Source: Prevotella sp.
GTDB lineage: Bacteria > Bacteroidota > Bacteroidia > Bacteroidales > Bacteroidaceae
Assembly (NCBI GenBank): GCA_017413085.1
Contig: JAFPVC010000005.1
Span: 52,225 to 116,224, forward strand
DNA: 64,000 nucleotides
Direction of reading: 5' to 3'
The notes beneath the pieces were generated by a model. The model was not told where the DNA came from and made no database searches. It worked only from the letters and a program-made list of their open reading frames with translations. Shown in pieces: positions 24,048-31,270 of this stretch (positions within the stretch are counted from its first letter, which is position 1; each line of letters begins with the position of its first letter). The position numbers and the translations under genes are program-made.

Positions 24048-24100
24048 CAGATCGGGGGAGATAAAGGACTGCTTTTTGATAAGGAAATAATAAAAGACTA

Positions 24101-24565
24101 ATGGAATACATGTCACAAGAGGGCTATGACAAGCTCGTAGAAGAATTACGCCAGTTGGAAACTGTGGAACTGCCGCGCGTGCGCGATGCCATTTCCGAGG
24201 CACGCGACAAAGGCGACCTAAGTGAGAACTTTGAGTATCACGCCGCAAAGCGTGAACAGGCACGCCTGCTCAGTCGCATACGCTATAAGCAGCGCGTGCT
24301 GCAGTTTGCAAGGGTGGTAGATACCACGCGCCTCGCAGACGACAAGGTGGGACTGCTCAGCAAAGTGGAACTGACCAACGTGACACGCGGTATGCGCACT
24401 ACATACACCATAGTAAGCCCGCACGAGGCAAACATGAGCGAGGGAAAGATTTCTATCAAATCGCCAATAGCACAGGCACTGCAGGGCAGGAAAGCCGGCG
24501 ACGTGGTGACAGTGCGCGTGCCAGCTGGCACCATGCAACTGCGCATTGAGAGCGTCAGCCTTTAA
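24101..24565 (+). CDS. greA: Transcription elongation factor GreA
   Basis: Binds RNA polymerase and stimulates cleavage of backtracked transcripts. The N-terminal coiled coil opens MEYMSQEGYDKLVEELRQLE and carries the tip residues in ARDKGDLSENFEYHAAKREQ (about residues 37-56), with acidic D and E. The C-terminal FKBP-like domain includes YTIVSPHEANMSEGKISIKSPIA-type sequence (about 107-128). The 154-aa length is normal. It has its own consensus promoter and a 104-nt repeat array in a 165-nt leader. It is convergent with the DUF721 gene, with only 17 nt between the stops. Confidence 0.95.
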   Translation: MEYMSQEGYDKLVEELRQLETVELPRVRDAISEARDKGDLSENFEYHAAKREQARLLSRIRYKQRVLQFARVVDTTRLADDKVGLLSKVELTNVTRGMRTTYTIVSPHEANMSEGKISIKSPIAQALQGRKAGDVVTVRVPAGTMQLRIESVSL

Positions 24566-24582
24566 GGGTGCATGGGGGAGAA

Positions 24583-24873
24583 TCAATAAACACGGATATC
24601 GGTGATAATCTGCGCCCCTACGCTGTCATTAAGTTGCTGCGTCAGGGCAGTGCGACGCATCTGCAGTTCGGAACGCATGGCAGGACTGGAAATCTTCACC
24701 CACAAGGTCTGGTTGCGTATCTGCTTCTCCTCGGTATACCGGCTCACCGTCTCGCCGGCCACGACATCCCACTGCTCCAGCAGACGATGCTGAAGCCAAG
24801 GTGTCTCCAGTCCGTTAGCGCGGAGGAAGGAACGCAGGAGTTCAGATATTTCACTCGGATGTCGCTTGAACAT
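24583..24873 (-). CDS. DUF721 (DciA-like) protein
   Basis: 96-aa member of the DUF721 family, to which the replicative-helicase-loading factor DciA belongs. It begins MFKRHPSEISELLRSFLRAN and has the conserved WDVVAGETVSRYT (about residues 35-47) and LWVKISSPAMRSELQM (about 56-71). It lies 14 nt downstream of recF, the usual position for this family in Bacteroidetes and consistent with a replication or repair role. Direct helicase loading is an inference from the family. It is the last gene of the ompH-to-DUF721 leftward set. Confidence 0.88.
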   Translation of the reverse strand: MFKRHPSEISELLRSFLRANGLETPWLQHRLLEQWDVVAGETVSRYTEEKQIRNQTLWVKISSPAMRSELQMRRTALTQQLNDSVGAQIITDIRVY

Positions 24874-24887
24874 GAAGCCTAAATAAA

Positions 24888-25991
24888 TTATGTATTGAAA
24901 AACTCGCCGCCCTTTACGCGGAAAATCCTGTAGTCGACCTGTGATGCCGACAGGATGCTGTCGAGGTGGTCGCGGTTTGTGTCGGTAATGAAAATTTGCC
25001 CGAAGCCGTCGCCGCCCACCATGTCGACTATCTTCTCCACACGGCCAGCATCCAGCTTGTCGAATATATCGTCGAGCAGAAGCAACGGAGTTGTCTGGCT
25101 GATAGTCTTGCGCAGGAAGTCAAACTGTGCAAGTTTCAAAGAAATCACGTAAGTCTTTGTCTGTCCCTGACTGCCTTCGCGTTTCATCGGCCATCCACCG
25201 ATAAGCATCTCGAGGTCGTCGCGGTGTATGCCGTGCAGCGTATATCCCACGGCACGCTCACGCACCCTGCCGCCCTGCAACTGTTCCAGCAACGGCCCGC
25301 GCTGACAGTGGGAGACATACCGCAGTGACACTTGTTCTTTCTCACCGCTTATAGATTTATATACACTGTTGAAAACGGGAACGAACTGCTCTACAAAGTT
25401 GCTGCGCCGCCGGTATACCTCCTCGGCAGTGCGTGCCATTTCCTCCTCCCACAGCGACAGGAGCATAGGGTCTGGCTCCTGCTCCATCTTTAGCAGGGCA
25501 TTGCGTTGCTGCAAAGCCTTGTTGTAACCCACAAGATGGTCAATATAGGCATTGTCGTACTGCGATATCACCACGTCGAGCAAATGCCGGCGCTCCTCGC
25601 TGCCGCCGCGTGCGAGCAGCACGTCGTCGGGCGATGATATTATAAGCGGCACCATGCCTATGTGTTCGGCCATGCGGCGGTAGGCCTTGCCGTTGCGCTT
25701 AAACTGCTTTTTCACTCCCCGTTTCATGCCGGCATAGATATTCTCCTCAGTCTCGCCGTCGTCGTGGGTGTATGCACCCTTGAGCATGAAGAAGTCTGCA
25801 TCGTGACGCATCATCTGCGAGTCGATGTTGGAGAACATGGAATGTGTGAAACTAAGGAAATATATGGCATCAAGCAGATTCGTCTTGCCCTCGCCGTTGT
25901 CGCCTATGAAACAGTTTATGCCGGGCGAGAACTGCAGTTCCGCCTCAGCAATGTTCTTGTAGTTGAGTATGGAGAGAGACTTTAAAATCAT
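24888..25991 (-). CDS. recF: RecF: DNA repair and recombination ATPase
   Basis: SMC-like ATPase that helps RecOR load RecA at gaps. The start MILKSLSILNYKNIAEAELQ is diagnostic. Walker A is FIGDNGEGKTNLLDAIYFL (about residues 31-49), followed by a signature region near 270-290 (GQTKTYVISLKLAQFDFL). Walker B is TPLLLLDDIFDKLDAGR (about 305-321). The 367-aa length matches the family. Its upstream spacer is a 120-nt 8-nt repeat array (15 units) with no promoter box in it, so transcription probably comes from the DUF4421 side. Confidence 0.95.
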   Translation of the reverse strand: MILKSLSILNYKNIAEAELQFSPGINCFIGDNGEGKTNLLDAIYFLSFTHSMFSNIDSQMMRHDADFFMLKGAYTHDDGETEENIYAGMKRGVKKQFKRNGKAYRRMAEHIGMVPLIISSPDDVLLARGGSEERRHLLDVVISQYDNAYIDHLVGYNKALQQRNALLKMEQEPDPMLLSLWEEEMARTAEEVYRRRSNFVEQFVPVFNSVYKSISGEKEQVSLRYVSHCQRGPLLEQLQGGRVRERAVGYTLHGIHRDDLEMLIGGWPMKREGSQGQTKTYVISLKLAQFDFLRKTISQTTPLLLLDDIFDKLDAGRVEKIVDMVGGDGFGQIFITDTNRDHLDSILSASQVDYRIFRVKGGEFFNT

Positions 25992-26000
25992 AGTTCACAT

Positions 26001-26120
26001 TTCAATTCTTCAATTTTTCAACCCTTCAATCCTTCAATTCTTTAACTCTTCAATTTTTCAATCTTTCAATTCTTTAATTCTTTAACTCTTCAATTTTTCA
26101 ATCTTTCAATTCTTCAATTC
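26001..26120 (-). repeat. 8-nt tandem array before recF (15 units)
   Basis: Fifteen 8-nt units (minus strand TTGAA/TTAAA type; plus strand marks every 8 nt from 26003 to 26115) fill the gap between the DUF4421 stop and recF start. Several 24-nt blocks recur, for example 26049-26072 and 26089-26112, showing expansion by duplication of groups of units. Confidence 0.85.
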
Positions 26121-27251
26121 TTAAAAGTTGAATCCCACATAGAAATACAGGGAGCCGAGCATGTTGCGGGTCATAACCAGACCGTTGCCATACTGATAAT
26201 AGAAAATATAGCCCTGCGTGCCGAAGAACCACGGGCCGTTGTTGTAGAGCAGCACGGTGCGCAGCGTGCCGTTGAAGGCAATGTTCTTCTTGCCGAAGTC
26301 GGTAATCGTCTTCAGTATGTTGCTCTCGCTCTCATCATCACTATCGTTTTTTGTTGCGGTGGCGGTATGCTGAAGCAGGTAGCCTATGGAACCTGACAGT
26401 TCAGCCCCCAACAGCCAGTTGCGTGCAAACACCCAGTTGTAGCCGTAGCCTCCAGTCAGTGAGAACTCGTCGTTTTTCTGCTTGCCATACAGTTTGTTGG
26501 TATCGTAGTCGGTGTCGTTAATGTCGTTCAGCAGACTGGCAAACTTGCTCCAGTTGATGCTCATGCGGTTGTGAGCATACGATGCGCCAAGTATAAGCGA
26601 ACCAGCGGAGCGCAACTGTCGGTTGGCCTGACTGTAGGCCGCCTGGTGGGAGAAGTGCTTGTAGTTGGTGACATAGTAGAAGCTGACGCGCGTCATGCCA
26701 ACCTTAATGCCGTCGAACGGTTCACCATGCAGCAGTGTAGAGTAGTCTTTCCCCTTCATGGTGAAGTTGTGTATGTTGTAGTTTCCGCCCACGCGACGGT
26801 AGAACAAGTCAAGGCCGAAGGCAGCCGAGTAGACCGATGCGCTAAGGTCTGTGTCATCATCATTCATGAATACCGACTTGAGGTCGATATTGTAGCCGAG
26901 AAAGGCGAAACGCCACCCGAAGAACGGACCTATGCGCGTGCGCCATTTAGGTGTCACACGCAGGTTAAAGTCCTCGCCGGCATCAAGCTGGAACTGCTCA
27001 AAGCGGCTTGACAACTGCACCTCGGCACACCAGTTATAGCGATCTTGCGTATCAACATAGTTAGTGTCGCGCGGTGGTGAAAACACCCCGTCGAGGAATT
27101 TGTAAGCCCGTTTGAACCAGCTCTGTTTCTCCTGGGGCTTAATAGTCGTAGTATCCGCATACACAGAGACGACACCTGCCGTGTCAGTCTGAGCATTCAC
27201 GGCAAGCATCGTCACCATATATAATATATACGTTGTAAACGACCTTTTCAT
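26121..27251 (-). CDS. DUF4421 outer-membrane protein
   Basis: 376-aa exported protein of the DUF4421 type, found in Bacteroidetes. The signal peptide ends near residue 20 (MLAVNAQ). The conserved family stretch is YVDTQDRYNWCAEVQLSS (about residues 64-81), LRVTPKWRTRIGPFFGWRFAFLGYNIDLKS (about 97-126), then GLDLFYRRVGGNYNI. Many alternating strands and a C-terminal aromatic (YFYVGFNF) indicate a beta-barrel. The substrate is not known. Its start directly abuts the end of the oxidoreductase gene upstream, implying co-transcription, and its 3' end merges into the 8-nt array before recF. Confidence 0.87.
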   Translation of the reverse strand: MKRSFTTYILYMVTMLAVNAQTDTAGVVSVYADTTTIKPQEKQSWFKRAYKFLDGVFSPPRDTNYVDTQDRYNWCAEVQLSSRFEQFQLDAGEDFNLRVTPKWRTRIGPFFGWRFAFLGYNIDLKSVFMNDDDTDLSASVYSAAFGLDLFYRRVGGNYNIHNFTMKGKDYSTLLHGEPFDGIKVGMTRVSFYYVTNYKHFSHQAAYSQANRQLRSAGSLILGASYAHNRMSINWSKFASLLNDINDTDYDTNKLYGKQKNDEFSLTGGYGYNWVFARNWLLGAELSGSIGYLLQHTATATKNDSDDESESNILKTITDFGKKNIAFNGTLRTVLLYNNGPWFFGTQGYIFYYQYGNGLVMTRNMLGSLYFYVGFNF

Positions 27252-28232
27252 TCAGAATTTCCCCAAGATGCGGTCAAGCACCCAGTTTGTGGGCGTGGCA
27301 CTCAGTGCCGTTGCCTGACAGTCGCCATGCCCCTGCAATGTCTCTACCACAGAGCGTATGAGCGGCAGCTGGACGTATGGCGGGTTCTCCACTTTTATTT
27401 CACATATGCCGTCAGACTTGTGCAGACGTATCGGGTCATAGTCAAACACCGAGAAACACAGTATGCCTTCCGTGCCTATAATCTCTATGCGGTCTTCACG
27501 GCCCGACTCATGACCAGCGAAACACCATGAACCGCTGCCTGGCAAACCGCTGTCGAAGACAAAACTTGCACTGACGGTGTCTTCCGCCTGATACAGTCCG
27601 CCACGGTTGGCAGAGAAGCCTTCGGCATGCACGATAATTCCGAAATACTGTTGCAGCAGGTCAATCTGGTGCGGAGCCAAGTCATAGAAGTAGCCGCCGC
27701 CGGCAATGTCGGGCTGTATGCGCCACGGACGCTGTTCGGGAGCATTATAGTCTACCTGACGCGGCGGGCATGAAAAGCGAATCTGCACGTTAAGTGCCTT
27801 GCCGATGTGGCCGCCGCGCAAAATCTCACCCACACGCTCAAAGTAAGGCAGGTATCGGCGGTAGTAGGCTACGAAGCACGGCACACCAGTCTCATGCGAC
27901 ACGCGGTTTATGCGTGCGCAGTCGTAGTAGGAGGCAGCAAGCGGCTTTTCAACATATACGGGTTTGCCGGCATGCATGGCCATGATGGCATACGTGGCAT
28001 GGCTTGAGGGCGGTGTGGCTATATAGACAGCATTGACCTCGGGATCGTCGATAAGAGCCTGTGCATCAGCATACCAGCGCCTTATACCATGACGCTCAGC
28101 GTATGAGCGTGCCTTGTCGGCATTGCGACTCATCACAGCCACAACGTCGGACCCCTCGATTACGCTGAATGCAGGACCGCTCTTTACCTCGGTCACCTCA
28201 CCACAGCCTATGAAGCCCCAGTGTACCTGCAT
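27252..28232 (-). CDS. Gfo/Idh/MocA-family oxidoreductase
   Basis: NAD(P)-dependent sugar or cyclitol dehydrogenase type, 326 aa, cytosolic. The N-terminal Rossmann domain starts VHWGFIGCGEVTEVKSGPAF (about residues 3-22), and NAVYIATPPSSHATYAIMAM leads into the family motif VYVEKPLAASYYDC with the conserved EKP lysine (about 95). The C-terminal domain includes GGGYFYDLAPHQIDLLQQYFG, with a conserved D-x3-H. The substrate cannot be read from sequence. It lies 8 nt after the OmpH-like gene and 0 nt before the DUF4421 gene, an unusual pairing with envelope genes. Confidence 0.92.
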   Translation of the reverse strand: MQVHWGFIGCGEVTEVKSGPAFSVIEGSDVVAVMSRNADKARSYAERHGIRRWYADAQALIDDPEVNAVYIATPPSSHATYAIMAMHAGKPVYVEKPLAASYYDCARINRVSHETGVPCFVAYYRRYLPYFERVGEILRGGHIGKALNVQIRFSCPPRQVDYNAPEQRPWRIQPDIAGGGYFYDLAPHQIDLLQQYFGIIVHAEGFSANRGGLYQAEDTVSASFVFDSGLPGSGSWCFAGHESGREDRIEIIGTEGILCFSVFDYDPIRLHKSDGICEIKVENPPYVQLPLIRSVVETLQGHGDCQATALSATPTNWVLDRILGKF

Positions 28233-28240
28233 TATTAACT

Positions 28241-28861
28241 TTATTTCTTAGCCTTATCGTCGGCGTCAGCCTTCTTGGCAGTCTTCTTGTAAGCCTTGTT
28301 GAGTCCGGCGATTACCTCGGCAGTGATGTCGATGCTCTTGTCGGCAAGCAGGATGTTGTCACCCGACTTAGAGAGTATCATAGTGTATTTCTTGTCCTTG
28401 TTGTATACGGCAAGGAAGTGCTGCAGGGAGTCGCGCAGTGCAGCATTGAACTTGTTAGTCTCCTCCTGAAATTCTGCACCGAGCCTCTGCTGCAGAGCCT
28501 CAAGATCGGCATTCTGCTTCTGCAGTCCTGCCTGTATCTGCTCAGCCTGCTCGCGCGTGTAAGCATTCTGCTGCAACTTCTGCTGGAAGTTGGCAGCGTT
28601 GCGCTGCAAATCCTGCCCCTTCTGCTGCAGAGTGGCCTGAATGCGCTTGCCCTTCTTCTCAAGCTCGATGGAGTTCTCCTTGCAAAAATCATACTGCGTC
28701 ATCAGTGAGTCAACCTCAACATAAGCCAGTTTAAGCTCAGTAGGGGCACTGGCCTTGGCCTCCTGCTTGTCGTCGGCCTTAGGCGACTTGTCACACGAAC
28801 TGAACACCGCAAGTGCAACTGCTGCTACAGCCACTGCACCAAAAAGATTTTTGTTTGTCAT
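28241..28861 (-). CDS. OmpH/Skp-like periplasmic protein (lipoprotein)
   Basis: 206-aa protein related to the Skp/OmpH chaperones that hold unfolded outer membrane proteins in the periplasm. A signal peptide with lipobox-like VFSSC (Cys23) is followed by a Lys-rich linker. From LKLAYVEVDSLMTQYDF (about residues 43-60) there is a long Gln/Ala-rich coiled coil (about 60-150; NAANFQQKLQQNAYTREQAE), then YTMILSKSGDNILLADKSID-type sequence typical of the OmpH C-terminus. A lipid anchor is unusual for Skp. It is the first gene of the operon leading to recF and DUF721. Confidence 0.87.
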   Translation of the reverse strand: MTNKNLFGAVAVAAVALAVFSSCDKSPKADDKQEAKASAPTELKLAYVEVDSLMTQYDFCKENSIELEKKGKRIQATLQQKGQDLQRNAANFQQKLQQNAYTREQAEQIQAGLQKQNADLEALQQRLGAEFQEETNKFNAALRDSLQHFLAVYNKDKKYTMILSKSGDNILLADKSIDITAEVIAGLNKAYKKTAKKADADDKAKK

Positions 28862-28896
28862 TTTCTTTGTCGTTTCTGTTTTTTTTATTAATTTTG

Positions 28897-28904
28897 CAAA
28901 GGTA
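28897..28904 (-). promoter_or_regulatory. -7 promoter element for the ompH-like operon
   Basis: CAAAGGTA on the plus strand reads TACCTTTG on the minus strand, 36 nt before the start codon. The -33 partner is not clear. Confidence 0.6.
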
Positions 28905-28969
28905 ATAAGATTTTCCGAATAAAGTGTTATAAAAAAGATTAAAAGTTAAAAATTAAAATAAAAACATAT

Positions 28970-30421
28970 ATGGCAGACATAGAGTTAAAGCCGGCGAAGG
29001 TGTTTCATTACTTTTCTGTAATCAACAAGATACCGCGTCCGTCGAAACACGAGGAGCAGATGATTGCCTACCTTGTGGAGTTTGGCAGAAGCCACGGACT
29101 GGAGACCATCACAGACGATGCAGGCAACGTGCTGATACGCAAGGCAGCAACGGCGGGCATGGAAAACAGACCTGCAGTAGTGCTGCAGAGCCACATGGAC
29201 ATGGTGTGCGACAAGTTGGCCGGCTATGACATCGACTTCATGCGCGACGGGATTAAAACACACGTAGACGGAGAGTGGATGCGTGCGGAAGGTACTACGC
29301 TGGGTGCTGACGACGGCATAGGCTGTGCAATGGAACTGGCACTGCTTGACTCCGACAATATAGAACATGGGCCGCTGGAGTGTCTGTTTACCAGAGACGA
29401 AGAGACAGGACTGACAGGAGCGAACAGTCTGAAGGCAGACATGCTAAAGGGAGACATGCTCATAAACCTTGACTCGGAAGACGAAGGACTGTTCTATGTG
29501 TCATGTGCAGGAGGACGCACACTGACAGCCACCTTTAAATATAATAAGGAGGAGTGCCCCGAAGGTTTTTTCTTCATGACAGCATCAGTCAAGGGGCTGA
29601 CCGGCGGACATTCAGGCGACGACATAAACAAAAAACGTGCGAATGCCATAAAACTGTTAGCACGATTCCTGTATCTCGTACAGCAAAAGATGCCGCTGAG
29701 AGTGGCACAGTTTAACGGTGGAAAGCTTCATAACGCCATACCACGTGAAGGCAGCATAACGTTTGCCGTACCGTTTGGCGAGAAGGAGAACGTGCGAGTG
29801 ATGTGGAATGTGTTCTGCGCAGAAGTGGAAGACGAATTTCATGTGACAGAGCCAAATATCGTATGGCACATGGAGAGCACAGAGGCAGAACCGGTGTTGC
29901 CAATCCAGACAGGCGGAAACATCGTGCGCGCACTGCAGGCCGTGCATAACGGAGTGTACTCAGTGGTGCAGGATGACATCCTCGGCGACATTACCGAGAC
30001 CTCAAGCAACACGGCATCAGTGGTCACCGGCGGCACGGCATGCAGCATAGTGTGCAGCCAGCGCTCAAGCGTTATGAGCAACTTGGAAAACATTCTCAAC
30101 ACCGTGCGTGCCGCATTTGAGTTGGCTGGTGCTGACGACATCGTGCTGAGCGACGGCTACCCGGCTTGGAAGATGCGCGCCGACAGCCGTCTGCGCGACG
30201 TGGCGGTGGAGTGCTACCACAAACTGTTTAATGCAGAACCACGCGTTGTGGGTATACATGCCGGACTGGAATGTGGACTGTTTGCAGAACGCTATCCATC
30301 ACTCGACATGCTGTCGATAGGTCCGACGATGCGCGGTGTGCATTCACCCGACGAACGGTTGCTGATACCAACCGTGGATAAAGTGTGGCAACTGGTAACT
30401 GCCATACTGAAAAACGTATAA
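28970..30421 (+). CDS. pepD: Aminoacyl-histidine dipeptidase (M20C family)
   Basis: Cytosolic zinc dipeptidase that splits Xaa-His and other dipeptides. The 483-aa length equals E. coli PepD. Metal-site motifs are in order: VVLQSHMDMVCDK (His, Asp; about residues 69-81), TTLGADDGIGCAM (about 108-120) and FTRDEETGLTGA (Glu-Glu; about 138-149). VKGLTGGHSGDDIN (about 208-221) is the dimerisation lid. GIHAGLECGLFAER (about 428-441) and the C-terminal SIGPTMRGVHSPDE carry the last ligand histidine. It is divergent from the ompH-like operon. The following pyrK gene is 65 nt away. Confidence 0.95.
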   Translation: MADIELKPAKVFHYFSVINKIPRPSKHEEQMIAYLVEFGRSHGLETITDDAGNVLIRKAATAGMENRPAVVLQSHMDMVCDKLAGYDIDFMRDGIKTHVDGEWMRAEGTTLGADDGIGCAMELALLDSDNIEHGPLECLFTRDEETGLTGANSLKADMLKGDMLINLDSEDEGLFYVSCAGGRTLTATFKYNKEECPEGFFFMTASVKGLTGGHSGDDINKKRANAIKLLARFLYLVQQKMPLRVAQFNGGKLHNAIPREGSITFAVPFGEKENVRVMWNVFCAEVEDEFHVTEPNIVWHMESTEAEPVLPIQTGGNIVRALQAVHNGVYSVVQDDILGDITETSSNTASVVTGGTACSIVCSQRSSVMSNLENILNTVRAAFELAGADDIVLSDGYPAWKMRADSRLRDVAVECYHKLFNAEPRVVGIHAGLECGLFAERYPSLDMLSIGPTMRGVHSPDERLLIPTVDKVWQLVTAILKNV

Positions 30422-30486
30422 GCCGGTGCATCACATCATATTATACCGCCATCTAAATTTATAAATCACAATTCATAATTCCAACG

Positions 30487-31251
30487 ATGAAATACTGTTC
30501 AGATCTCACGGTGAAGGCCGTGGAAAGAATAAACGAGAAATACGTTTTGCTGCGACTTACGCAGGAGGATCCGCTGCCGAAAATGCAGCCTGGTCAGTTT
30601 GTAGAGGTGAGGGTGGACGACTCGCCCAACACATTCCTGCGCCGCCCGATATCAATTAACGACGTAGACCGCGTGAACAACGAACTACATCTGCTTGTGG
30701 CCGTGGTGGGCGACGGCACACGCCACCTTGCACAACTAACAGCCGGCAGCAAACTGAATGTGATGTATCCGTTAGGCAACGGATTCAATGTCACATCCGT
30801 CCAGTCAAGATTGCTGGTAGGCGGCGGCGTGGGTGTAGCTCCACTACTTTACCTTGGCAGGACAATCAGCGAAATGGGCGGGAAGCCTACATTCCTGCTT
30901 GGAGCCAGGACGAAGCACGACCTCTTGCTACTCGACAAATTCAAGATGTACGGCGAGGTGTATGTCACCACCGAGGACGGCAGCGAGGGTGAACGCGGTT
31001 TCGTAACCGACCACACTATATGGCAGAAGCAGAAATTCTCACTCGTATCCACCTGCGGCCCGATGCCTATGATGAAGGCTGTGGCTAGGCTGTCGGCTTC
31101 GCTTGACACCGAATGTGAACTGAGCCTTGAGAACAAGATGGCCTGCGGACTGGGTGCCTGTCTGTGCTGCGTGGAGAAGACAAACGACAAGGGCAACGTA
31201 TGTGTCTGCACAGAAGGCCCTGTGTTTGATGCCAAGCGACTGACCCTATGA
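30487..31251 (+). CDS. pyrK: Dihydroorotate dehydrogenase electron-transfer subunit PyrK
   Basis: FAD and [2Fe-2S] subunit that passes electrons from PyrD to NAD in pyrimidine synthesis. An N-terminal FAD-binding barrel has FLRRPISINDVDR (about residues 56-68), the Rossmann part has LLVGGGVGVAPLLYLGR (about 108-124), and the C-terminal cluster motif is CELSLENKMACGLGACLCC followed by VCVCTEGPVFDAKRL, giving the four Cys ligands. The 254-aa length is normal. PyrK usually adjoins pyrD; here the next gene is a PD-(D/E)XK nuclease, so pyrD must lie elsewhere. Confidence 0.93.
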   Translation: MKYCSDLTVKAVERINEKYVLLRLTQEDPLPKMQPGQFVEVRVDDSPNTFLRRPISINDVDRVNNELHLLVAVVGDGTRHLAQLTAGSKLNVMYPLGNGFNVTSVQSRLLVGGGVGVAPLLYLGRTISEMGGKPTFLLGARTKHDLLLLDKFKMYGEVYVTTEDGSEGERGFVTDHTIWQKQKFSLVSTCGPMPMMKAVARLSASLDTECELSLENKMACGLGACLCCVEKTNDKGNVCVCTEGPVFDAKRLTL

Positions 31252-31270
31252 GATTATTTCCAATGATGCT

